Origin: Thunnus maccoyii
Taxonomy: Eukaryota; Chordata; Actinopteri; Scombriformes; Scombridae
Direction: 5' to 3'
Length of the DNA stretch: 64,000 bases
NCBI RefSeq assembly: GCF_910596095.1
Contig: NC_056540.1
Location: 32,815,001 to 32,879,000 of the forward strand
Numbering within the stretch: position 1 is the first letter of the stretch; each line of letters opens with the position of its first letter. This document shows positions 45,338 through 55,134 of the stretch, in pieces. Made by a program: the position numbers and the translations under genes. The notes under the pieces are model-generated. The model made no database searches and had not been told where the DNA came from. It saw nothing but the letters and a program-made list of their open reading frames with translations.

Positions 45338-45888
45338 TTTAGGGTTAGGGTTAGGGGGGTTAGGGTTAGGGGTAGGGTTGGGGTTAGGGTTAGAGGGGTT
45401 AGGGTTAGGGTTGGGGTTAGGGGGGGTAGGGTTAGGGTTGGGGTTAGGTTTAGGGTTAGGGTTAGAGGGGTTAGGGTTAGGGTTGGGGTTAGAAGGGTTA
45501 GGGTTAGGGTTAGGATTGGGGTTAGGGGGGTTAGGGTTAGAGTTGGGGTTAAGGTTAGGGTTAGGGGGTTTAGGGTAGGGTTAGGGTTAGGGGGGTTAGG
45601 GTTAGAGAGGTTAGGGTTAGGTTTAGGGTTAGGGGGGTTAGGTTAGGGTTGGGGTTAGGGGGGTTAGGGTTAGGGTTAGGTTTAGGGTTAGGGGGGTTAG
45701 GGTTAGGTTAGGGTTGGGGGTAGGGTTAGGTTTAGGGTTAGGGGGGTTAGGTTAGGGTTAGGGGGGTTAGGGTGAGGGTTAGGAGGGTTAGGGTTAGGTT
45801 AGGGTTGGGGTTAGGAGGGTTAGGTTTAGGGTTAGGGGGGTTAGGGTAGGGTTAGGGTTAGGGTTGGGGTTAGGGGGGTTAGGGTTTA
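45338..45888 (+). repeat. Interstitial telomeric (TTAGGG)n array, degenerate
   Basis: About 550 bases of the vertebrate telomere motif, all with the G-rich strand on plus. Perfect TTAGGG pairs are interspersed with TTGGGG, TTAGGGGGG, TTAGAGGGG and TTAGGTTTAGGG variants, giving an approximate higher-order unit of 28-33 bases. The edges are sharp, with unique sequence on both sides. There is no inversion point, so this is not a head-to-head fusion junction. The open frame across it (GLGLGG-type peptide) is not a gene. Confidence 0.97.
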
Positions 45889-45894
45889 ATGACT

Positions 45895-47455
45895 GGAGGT
45901 TGTTGGATTGGTCAGTAGTGAGGGAGGAAAGGATCGATGCACAAGTGTCTGGATATTTTTTCGTGTTTGACTTTGCTTTTAGTAGTTTTAAGTACAGACT
46001 TAATAATGAATTTTTTATTTTAATATTGCAATATAACTGTTAAGCTTTCACCTGAGCTCTTCTTTCCTCCATTAATCCCTGGTACTTGTTTTTCACTGTT
46101 TCTATGTGACTGAAATAACTCATTTTAATGGCATTAGGACATACAGTAAACACATAAGGCTGTTTTCCAGAGTGCGCCTCATGTTTTTGAGCTTGTTTTT
46201 CGCCCTTTCTCTCATCTTTCTGGGCCTCAGTGTTCACACCGCGAGCCGCTAAGACGAAGCTTACTTCTCACATTTCTGGCGAGGACTATTTCCTCTCTGT
46301 CACACCTGTCAGGGTGACAAAAGAGCAAAAACAAAACCGTCTTCTTCTCATAAATTCCTGGTTTTTCTTTATGCACCTACTTATTATCTCACATGGCTAC
46401 TGTTTCCCTGTACAGCGGTGGCGCAGTTAGCGCTGACCTCCTCCTCTGAACCCCGACCCTCAAACCCGCCCCCGACGACAGCAAGACTGAGCCTCCCAGA
46501 ATACCGTGCGATTTATGGGTGTCAGAAACACACAGAGAGGACATCTTTTCATGAAACACTCATAAATAAAACATGGAGGGGAGTTGATTTGTATGACAGG
46601 TGGATCGGACCAGGGATTATTCCTGCAGATAGGAAGGAGGATGTGTCACCCACAGGCTGTCAGACACTAACTGGGCTAATGTTGGTGACACCGGTTGCTG
46701 TCTGCGTCCGCCTCATGCATCTCCGCACCACACTGCTTTTTCTTTTTTTTTCTCACTTTGAAATGTATTTCTTCCTGACTGTAAAATCAGTGTAAAGTAG
46801 CTGCGAGACGGCTGTTTAATGTGCTCCGTAGCTTTGATCCCGGGGGAGATGCAGCACGCTGACGAGCGCCGCATGGAAACTTGCAGCAGCCTGCGGAGTG
46901 ATAATAAAACTGTGACAAACTATAGAATTAATGCACTTCAGTGTTCCTGCTTCCATTAACCCTGCTGTGCTCTTCATAAATCACTCAGTCATTATTTTGT
47001 ACCTGTTATGACAGAAATCTTATCTTCATATCACATATTTTACTCTCCTGTTTTTCCCCAAACATGAACATACTCTTCTTCTACAACCAGATCAGCTGCT
47101 CACTCAACAGTTTTAAATGACATGTACCGAGCAACAGTATCCTTGAAAGGCAAATGAAGAAAGAAAATAAAAGATGGTGAAATTCAATATTTCTGTACAA
47201 TTTTGTTTTATTTGCACGAAAGAGAGCCCACAACATTTTTAGAATTTACTGCTACAACCAGCCTGCAGTTTTCTTCCCTTTTAGATTTTAATTAATAGTA
47301 ATATAAATAGTAATTAAGAGTAGCAATGCTGCAAAGTTGGAGCAGAAAAACTGTCCGTCCATTTGATATTTATCATTTAGCAAGCTGCACCTGAAGTAAA
47401 CAGACTCCTAGAGTTTATAAGCATCATTTAAAATCCAAAACCCACCATTTAAGTT
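45895..47455. other. Intergenic stretch, no gene recognised
   Basis: Includes AGCGGTGGCGCAGTTAGCGC at about 46412-46431, which resembles a tRNA-type A box as in SINE heads, but no B box follows. The rest is unique-looking; no coding motif was seen. Confidence 0.4.
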
Positions 47456-47462
47456 ACTAAAG

Positions 47463-48045
47463 TATGTTGACGATAAGGCTTTGGTTGCTCTTATGTGTGA
47501 CGGGGGACACTGTAAGAGACTGTGCATCATATAATTAGGTCATTTCTCTGCCGTAGTTTGTGAGGAAAGAGGGCTTGAAAATAAATACAGGTAAAAGCAA
47601 AGAATAACTGCAACCTTTGACAATCACTGGATCCCCCGTAGACATTGCCAGTAGTGTTTATGTATCTTAAAAGTAACTACATTGTTAAGAAAGCCACAGA
47701 GAGACTGTATCTACCGAATGGACAAACTGAAAATGGTGAATGAGAATTTGGTGGAAAGTATTTTAATATTCAGTATTATGGTTATGTGTTTGGAAATCTG
47801 AATGTTGGAACAGAATAAACTGAAACTGCAGCGAATAGTAAATATAACAAGACAGGATTACAGGGAAGCTCCAGATGCAACAGGGCGGCACTAAAGACAG
47901 TAAGAGCCACCGAAAATGTGTACAGCAAGTCTTTCTTTCCAAATGATTAGAGTTCTGCTACCTGAGCCCAACCTGTTGGGTACAAATGAAGTACCAGGTT
48001 GTTTTATTGTGTCACCCTTCAGGATTAGACTGTTTCACGTTTGTT
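47463..48045 (+). mobile_element. Non-LTR reverse transcriptase fragment, broken
   Basis: The plus strand starts with the catalytic box YVDDKALVALMCD (YVDD at 47463-47474). It continues with LKVTTLLRKPQRDCIYRMDK, then ENLVESILIFSIMV and QNKLKLQRIVNITRQDYREA, and ends near ATEVPGC-like and PFRIRLF sequence. The order YADDxALVG - VEKVTTFKYLG - LxxxLxESxxxFxIVxWFGN - xxKLxRIVN is that of a fish non-LTR element different from the L2-like copies elsewhere in the window. Stops and frameshifts are frequent; the N-terminal RT and endonuclease are missing. Confidence 0.75.
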
Positions 48046-48049
48046 ATGT

Positions 48050-48985
48050 TGTTAAAAAAATGTAATATATGATATTTCCATCCTCACCTTCCTCTCTCAT
48101 TTAAATGCAGAGCTCTACTCGTTGTATCCTGATACATTTATACGCTGATGGGTGGCAGGCTTACAGGGTAGTAAACAATCGGCGCAGGTGTCTTAACCCA
48201 CGTCATACATGAAGTGTTTGTGTTGTCACAGAAACGCTGTAGCTACCACCGCTCTGCTCTGAGTGTCTGCACCTGTGTGCAAATGTTAAGCCTAAAGAAA
48301 GGTTGACCCACAAGACAAGAGTTCAAACAGAGAGCGGGACAACAGGGTTTTATTTCTATTTTCTGTCTCATTTGCAAGGAGAAAGCTGGAGTTCTCCCCA
48401 GGAGTACAATCCCAGGAGGCTCCGAGTGATTGAGTCGGCCCCAAAGGTGAAAACAACCTGACCAGTGGCCCCTGAGTTACTTGAGTTTCAGGCCCCTGGT
48501 TCTCACCCTCTATTTTTCCCTACTTTTATGTGCTTTATAGTCCAGATAGACTTAATTTATTACACTGCACGACTCTAGTTTTCATGACATAATGATGATA
48601 CAGTATCCTCTTATTTTTCGTCTATACACTTGGGTGTGTTTGACCTGGTTAACTGTTTTTTTTGGTTGTAATGATTCACAGAACAGATGGATTACTGTGA
48701 GTTAATAAGCTCGATATCTCTTGATAGATGCTTCCAGCGAAACGTGCCGCTGTGTCAATTCTGCTCGTTTCTCATCGGACTGAAAACAACACATCTACAA
48801 TCTGACCTCTGAGGTGTCACTCCCTGGAAAAACAGCCGACTTCAAAGATTCACCTCTCAGGTCTCCGAGGTCTGGTGGTGGCTATCTCCATCCATCCACC
48901 CCCCCTCTCCCCATAGCTGCAGGGCCAGCCGGCTGGCCGGTCAGGGGGCCATCATGGAGAGGGAGAGGTGACCACACTGATGACA
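48050..48985. other. Intergenic stretch, no gene recognised
   Basis: No repeat or gene assigned. The 75-codon plus frame at 48814-49041 is Pro/Gly-rich with no known domain and is treated as chance. Confidence 0.4.
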
Positions 48986-48989
48986 CGGA

Positions 48990-49280
48990 GCTCATCCATA
49001 ACACTAATTGGACAGAGCGGCAGCTGCAGGCCTCGGGGTAATCAAAGCATCAGAGCCACGAGCACGCCCGGCTCGATTTTTTTTACAACCTCACATCAGC
49101 AGTGATGGAGGCGGCTGTCAGAGGCCGAGACCGAGTGCATAAAGGTGCCGAGAACAGCCTCCAGGATCCGATTGGTCCTGCAGCCTTCGCCGCTGTCATG
49201 CCATCGATTGACCCACCGGGCTGTAAAGGCTCCGTCCACATAACTGGGAACCAGCGGCGATGAAAACAGCCGCTTAAATA
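48990..49280. promoter_or_regulatory. Candidate conserved non-coding element (TCF/LEF-like site)
   Basis: GC-rich, non-repetitive block containing CACTAATTGGACAGAGC, GGTAATCAAAGCATCAG (ATCAAAG is a TCF/LEF core) and GTCATGCCATCGATTGACC. It ends just before the minisatellite. Function is a guess from motif content. Confidence 0.25.
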
Positions 49281-49379
49281 AAGTCGTCTGGGCTCATTTT
49301 CAGATGTTTTCTCTCGTTTAAGAAACTTGTACTTATTGTATTAAAGTAAGATGTGGATGTTTTGCAGTGTAGACTGGAT

Positions 49380-49985
49380 TTTAAAGGTTTTTAGATGTTT
49401 CCTCTTGTAAACATTGTACCATCTTTGTGAGGAATGTGAAGACTTTATTTTGAAGGACAACCATTTTTGGAGGACATTTTTTAAGTATATATAAGACTTT
49501 TGGAATATGGGGTGTTTTTGGATAGTGGACACTTGTAAAGTGAGGACATTTGTGGCAAGTTGGGACTCTTATTTTGAAAAGTTTGGACAAAGTGAGAACA
49601 CTATTTGAATTCGGGGTCTGTTTTTTAGAAAGTGAGGGGAAATTAAAGGCATTTTAGGAAGTTTTGGATATTTTTTTGGGGTCCTCACTTCTTCATTAGG
49701 CAGAATTTTGGAACAATTTTGAAGGGAGTGGAGGACTATGTAGGACTATTTATGGATGGGGAGGACTTTTTGTAATGTGAGGACTTCTTTTTGGGAATTA
49801 AGGACATTTTGTTATTTGGAGACTTTTTTAAATAAAGGCCTATTTTTGAAGGTGAGGACATTTTTGGAAAGTTCAGGATTTATTTTGCAACGTGGGGACA
49901 TTTTTGAAAGGTGGGGACTTTTATGAAGAGTGAGAACTTTTTTTGGAAAATGTGGTCTTGTGAAAAGTGAGGATATTTTGTCCGG
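49380..49985 (+). repeat. Degenerate GAGGACATTTTTGG minisatellite
   Basis: About 600 bases of imperfect units of 20-35 bases. Examples are GGAGGACATTTTTT, GTGAGGACATTTGTGG, GGGGAGGACTTTTTGTAATG, GTGAGGACATTTTTGGAAAG, GTGGGGACATTTTTGAAAGG and GTGGGGACTTTTATGAAGAG. The shared core is G(A/G)GGAC followed by a T-run and a purine stretch. Opposite-strand frames are CPHF/SKVP-like repeats of the array and not proteins. Confidence 0.85.
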
Positions 49986-49999
49986 TCCTTATTTCTACG

Positions 50000-52740
50000 A
50001 TGTGTTGCTTTCAGGTTAAGATTTTTTCTTATTGTGTCAGTGAGAGTTAAACATCTATTAATATACAATCATGTGTGTGTGTATTGTAGAGATTAACATA
50101 TTTTCACACATCTGGGGATGGAGAATAAGGTCCCCACACCATTTATCTATTAATTTTTAAAATTAGCACTTGTTTTTTGCTTGAGGTTAGAATTATGAAT
50201 AGGTTCAGTTTAGGATAAGCCTCAAGTAGATTATTCTAATTCAATACAATGCTCTGAATAGTGAGAAGAAGAGGAGAGCGTGTGTGTGGTCCAGTTGGCT
50301 GCTGGTTAGCTGTTAGCAGCTGCAGGCTGTTCGTGCTTCTGCTTAGCACCATGTTGTAAAGCAAGTGGAAATTCAATAAATGAAGGCAGACATACAGCCC
50401 TCCTCCCTCGCTCTCTCTAGCTCTTTCTCTCTCTCTCTCTCACACTCGTTTGGCTCTTGCTCGCCCCTGGTATTGATCTTCAGTTGCTGGCTTGTAACAG
50501 TCCAGCTTTAATTAGCGCCTGCATCCTAAAGACGGAGACGTATAGATGGATCAGTAGATAGATAGATGTAATTTCTCAGTTTAACAGTCTATGAGTATGT
50601 TTTCTCTTAAGTTAGCATTTCTGTGGCCCTCAACATGTTATCTCCTTCTTAATTGTTGTCATTTTTGTCCCTCCTCTTATCTTGTCTTTTATAATTCGTC
50701 TTGCATCTCTTTATCTTATCGTAACTGTCTGCACTTACATCTTGTCCTTCGTCTCATCTTGTTCGTGGTAAACAATCTATCAGTCACAGTAGTAGCAATT
50801 AGCAGATTTTCCAGTGTTTTCCTACATTTTCCTCCTCCGGCTCAGTGTGCAGCAGCATCTCTGCTGTAAAACTCCTGCAGAGTTTCTGGCTGTATCACCA
50901 TCCAGCTGGACCTCCCCCCTCCCTCTTGGTCCCTGGACGGCGTGTCTGTCGGCCGCTGTGGTTGGCAGAGTGAAGTGGCTGGCTGCAGACTAGTCAAATC
51001 TGTTCCACATTACTCCCTGTTGCATTTCCTGTTTTCCTAAATGTGTGTGTGTGTGTGTGGGAAACAGTGAGTGGACGCGAGGCGTCGCCAACAGCAGCCG
51101 TCGCTGCCGGCTACGCCTCACTAGCATCCAGCGCTAATGGAGAAGCTGGCCTCCGACGCCGCGGCACACCGGCTCCGGCAGCTGTTTAGTCGAACCTGCG
51201 TTCACATCAACTGTACAGGCAGGCCTGGCAGCTCCAAAGCTTTCATTTTTTGAGCCTCATCAGTCTGTTAAAGTTGATCCCGTCCAGATTTTTATGTAAA
51301 AATCCAGCTGTCATCTCACCCTGAATCAGAAGGTGTGTTTGCAGCAGAGAAAGTAACTGATGCTGCTGTAGATTCAGCTCTCAGTTCACTAACTGTGCTG
51401 GTTGTAAAACAGCTTAGCCAAGTCAGCTGTTTTGACAAAAAGAAGGAATATATCACCAAGATAAGACTGATGTTAAACTATATACTTTTATCTCATGTGC
51501 AGACTGAAACCAACAATGCGTGTGTCCGTTTCTCAATACTTCCTGACTTCCTCTCAGCACCGAGCCCACTGCTTCCTACTGAAGGCATAAATCTTTTTTT
51601 TTTAAAGGCTCATATGTTTCCTACAACAGCTGTAGTTTTTAACAAACGTTACTAGAAGAGAGGGTAATGGTGGATTTATCGGGGACTATTCTCAGTGGCA
51701 GATGAATCCACATTTGCTGTGTGTGAAGACACATTTGTCCTCTTGGTGGTGACTGCTGGGTGCTGTTTCTTACATATTTTTTGATTTAAGATAAATATAA
51801 GACAAATCTGCTTTTAGCTGCAGTTTGAAACAGCTCAGCATATCCTTCAGCTTTGTGGCAGCTGAGACATAGTCACACACAGATCATTTAAGCAGTGATT
51901 GATTGCTGTTTGTGTCGCCAGTAACAGGATGCAGAAGATTCCCAGAAGTGGTGTGAAAAGTCCTTGGCTTAATCTGATTTTAAGAGTAATGACATTGTTT
52001 AATTACCAAAAGAAAATCCCTAATCGTTCCTCCACTCTTATCTCTCTTTTCTATGTCAGAAGTAACGGACTCGGATTTCAAATTTGGATCCTCGACTCAA
52101 ACCTTCATAAGCTCGGAGAAAAGCAGCGTTCACTTCTGTTTATCTGTTAGAACCATTAAAGTCACAGAGACATGAAATGACTCTGAAGCGTAAAATTACA
52201 TACTGTACAAGTTCATGGATTAATGTCTGCTGTGGATGTGACTGTGCTCGGTTTTTTCGGGGAGAGTCTATAAGAGCCCATTAAACAGCTTTCTGCATAG
52301 AAGTGAATTAATGTCAGAAGTGAGGAGGCTCTGCAGTGTCTCAGACAGTGTTACTTCTCTTTATGTAAGCGCTGCTTTTACTAGAGACTCTCTATCTCAG
52401 CAAACTGAGCTTTTTCTATATTTAAATAAATTCCACACAGTTAAAACACTGTCTGGACCATTAACAAGGAGAAAAGACTCCAGCAGACTGCTGCTCAGTG
52501 AAAACTTAAAATGATAAAACCTCACAGTAAAAGTATCTACAGTAACATCAGCAAAAATACAGAAGAAGAATCATACTGACCTCATGTTGTAGCTTTATGG
52601 CCTTTAGACCATCGTCTCCTACATGTACTGTATTCTCACTGAGTTTGTAGCCAGTGTAATTTTCTTTTCTTTTGGTGGGTATAATAAGAAAGTGAAAAAC
52701 ACAAAAGGTAAGATTATACACAAACAGACACACAACAGAC
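50000..52740. other. Intergenic stretch, no gene recognised
   Basis: Includes a CT-rich run (50405-50445), a (TG)9 tract at 51042-51060, a GC-rich block at 51060-51190 and otherwise unique-looking sequence. No ORF has recognisable motifs. Confidence 0.4.
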
Positions 52741-52754
52741 AAGACTAAAATCAC

Positions 52755-53330
52755 AATGTATGGGGTAGGGGTGTGCCAGAATACAAATGTTATTCGGCAA
52801 AGCACAAATAGTGGGTTTTTTTTTTTTTACGAATATTTGTTTTGTACAAATATTTGTTTTCAGGAAGAAAAAAAAACATGTTAAATACCAGCGTGCAGGT
52901 CGGTTACATCGCTATCTCAGTGTCTCTCCTCTGCTCCGCTGTGACGTCTATCAGCAGGTCTCAACGAGGGGAGTCACATCCACCTGCTACATGACGCACA
53001 TTTCCTAATTTGGACGTCACTCCCGGAGATTGGGGGTGTCCCCCAGAGATAAAACTGACACAAATGAAGCGCTGCCAAGGGAACACTACATGAACACTTA
53101 TTGTAACACTTTAATTTTCTAAAATTAAAAGCGTAATAAAAACAAACACAGGATTTTTAAACCTCTTTACACTTTTATTTGAATACAAATACAAATAATT
53201 TTGCTGCCTCAACAAATACAGATACAGATACAGATACAGATACAGATACAAATACAGATACAAATACAAATACAAATACAAATACAAATACTGGGCTCTC
53301 TGCAGTCCATGCCTTTACTTTAAGAGGTTA
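52755..53330. repeat. AT-rich dispersed element with ATACAGAT/ATACAAAT array
   Basis: The left part (GGTGTGCCAGAATACAAATG ... ACGAATATTTGTTTTGTACA) and the right part (TTGAATACAAATACAAATAA ... TACTGGGCTCTCTGCAG) share ACAAATA-type motifs in opposite sense. The right part contains a hexamer array ACAGAT/ACAAAT at 53213-53291. I recognise the combination as a repeated fish element, probably a non-autonomous DNA transposon; its superfamily is uncertain. Confidence 0.6.
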
Positions 53331-53429
53331 CCAACTTTTATGTAACGGTGTCACGGCTCTTGTCAATCAGATGCATTTGTCTTTTTAATTGTGGGAAACT
53401 ACTTAACTTAAAAATGTATTATTAGATTT

Positions 53430-53757
53430 CATGTCTCTAGAGCTGCAACGATTAGTCAGTTAATCAATTAGTTGCCAACTATTTAATTAATCGCCAACCA
53501 TTTTGAAAGTCAGTTACTTGTTTAGTATCATTTTTTAAGAAAAAAGATCCCAAATTCTCTGATTCCAGCTTCTCAGATGTGAATATTTTCCTCTATGACA
53601 GGAAACTGAATATCTTTGGGTTGTGGACAAAACAAGATATTTGAGGACGTCGTCTTCATCTTTGGGAAACACTGATCGACATTTTTCACCATTTTCTGAC
53701 GTATTATGGACCAACCAACTAATCAAGAAGATCATTAGTTGCAGCTCTACATATCTC
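53430..53757. mobile_element. Complete hAT-type MITE with 8-bp TSD
   Basis: The element spans 53438-53749 with termini TAGAGCTGCAACGATTAGTC and GATCATTAGTTGCAGCTCTA, which are inverted repeats matching over the outer 13 bases and more loosely beyond. Flanking octamers CATGTCTC (53430-53437) and CATATCTC (53750-53757) differ at one base, the 8-bp target-site duplication typical of the hAT superfamily. It is about 310 bases long with no coding capacity. A diverged partial relative lies at 39045-39210. Confidence 0.9.
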
Positions 53758-53765
53758 ACCTATGT

Positions 53766-54196
53766 TTGATATCGGCCTGAATGTAAGACGACCCTGATTA
53801 TAAGATGAGCAACTCCTGTGTTAGGAAAAAAAGACTTTTTGCAGATACAATGCAGCACAGTCACACACTCACATTCCTGTTGGAAATGTCAAAATGATTT
53901 TCTCCAGCAGTTAGCATGTTAGCACCGTCTGTTAGTCTCGTCGAGCTCATCGTTATCTGTTACAGTCGTACTTGGCAGCTCGACAGACTCGCTCCACGGT
54001 CCGTTACATCAGTGGAGTCGTCGGGAGACGCTTCAGACTCATCATGAATTTATTTCCTCTCTGTTACAGTGATGTTCTCTCCATTCAAAAAGAATATCTG
54101 ATGCTGTGAGCACATAACCGTCTTGTCCACAAATATAAGACGACCCCACTTTTTCAAACGGAATTAAATTATCGTCTTATATTTGAGCCAGTACAG
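53766..54196. mobile_element. TAAGACGACC-type non-autonomous element
   Basis: The left end, GATATCGGCCTGAATGTAAG then ACGACCCTGATTATAAGA, and the reverse complement of the right end, CTGTACTGGCTCAAATATAAG then ACGATAAT, are similar. ATAAGACGACCCCAC also occurs near 54136. The pattern fits a DNA transposon with long, imperfect terminal inverted repeats of about 30 bases. No transposase is present. Confidence 0.6.
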
Positions 54197-54199
54197 AGG

Positions 54200-54740
54200 A
54201 TTATATCCATTAAATAAGTCATGAGCAGATATAAGTAGGATATTTATAATTATAACTTCTCTTATGAAGGCATATTTTATATTATTACAACTGTGTTTTA
54301 CTATGTTGTCATTGATTGTCTGTAGTGCAGCTTCCGTTTATATTATAGTTGTTGGCAAATACATTAAAAACACATTTATCTGCTAACAGCTACTTTATAG
54401 TGTTTTATAAAGCGTTGATTAACCATTTATATGCAGCTGTTTATGGATGCTGAATTAGTGAAGTGTTGCCAAATGATTATATCAGACTTTGCTTTGATTT
54501 GTGTGAATTTGCACATTATTAATATAAAACTGTATGTATGTATAGAAAATGTTTCATTCATGGTTTTCATTCGTAGGCGTTTCAAAATCCTATTCTGGTC
54601 CTTCTCACTTTTATCGTTTCTGTTTGATTTTCTAACTAAAGTTTCTCTGAACATTGTCCACTTCCTGTCCAGATAAGAGAAGATCTGAGTTGATAAAAAT
54701 GTTGCTAAACTCATCTGAGTCACCTTCAGTTATGTTGCTC
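54200..54740. other. AT-rich intergenic stretch
   Basis: No gene or named repeat. The two overlapping opposite-strand frames at 54427-54723 mirror each other and lack domain motifs. Confidence 0.4.
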
Positions 54741-54759
54741 ATAGTAGCGAGTGGAGCGG

Positions 54760-55130
54760 CTGGTTTGCAGGGTTTTTTGCTCTGAAATTCTCCTCTCAGG
54801 CTACATAAACGCTGCCCTGCGTTTTTGTCTTTTGCGGCTGGAAGCAGCCCGAGAGGCAGACCTGCAGGCGATACTCAGGGCTGATAAAAAGTCACTGCCA
54901 CTGTTGTTTTATGGCAAATATTTTTATTTATTGCTTTATTGTCTGATTTTTTTTTATGACTCTTGTCATGATTTCTATTAATTATTTTATTAATTGTGGT
55001 CGTCTGGCCTTAGCTGTGTTGCTGTATTCTTGTTGTGTGGTTGTCTGATTATGAGTGTTTCTTGTTGTCAGGTCTCAGGATCTCAATCTCAATGAGACGA
55101 CCTGATTGAATAAAGTTTAAATAAAATACA
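54760..55130 (+). mobile_element. LINE-like 3' end
   Basis: Ends with GATCTCAATCTCAATGAGAC, GACCTGATTGAATAAAG and TTTAAATAAAATA, the characteristic 3' terminus of a common fish non-LTR family (CAATCTCAATGAGAC...GGTTAAATAAA). The 3' UTR is T-rich (TTTTATTTATTGCTTTATTG). The upstream boundary is uncertain and there is no RT motif. Confidence 0.6.
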
Positions 55131-55134
55131 AATT

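Noticed and set aside
45285-45578. GLGLGG-type repetitive ORF
   Set aside because: It is the translation of the telomeric-type repeat array, whose hexamer unit keeps a frame open.
46412-46480. tRNA gene or SINE head
   Set aside because: GGTGGCGCAGTTAGCGC looks like an A box, but there is no B box (GGTTCGANTCC) at the expected distance and no cloverleaf.
48814-49041. Pro-rich small protein
   Set aside because: No signal peptide, domain or neighbouring exon; composition follows local GC-rich sequence.
49341-50068. Pro/Lys-rich ORFs on the minus strand
   Set aside because: They are reverse translations of the minisatellite (repeating CPHF/KVPTF-like peptides).
53179-53388. NTDTDTDTNTNT-type ORF
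   Set aside because: Translation of the ACAGAT/ACAAAT hexamer array.
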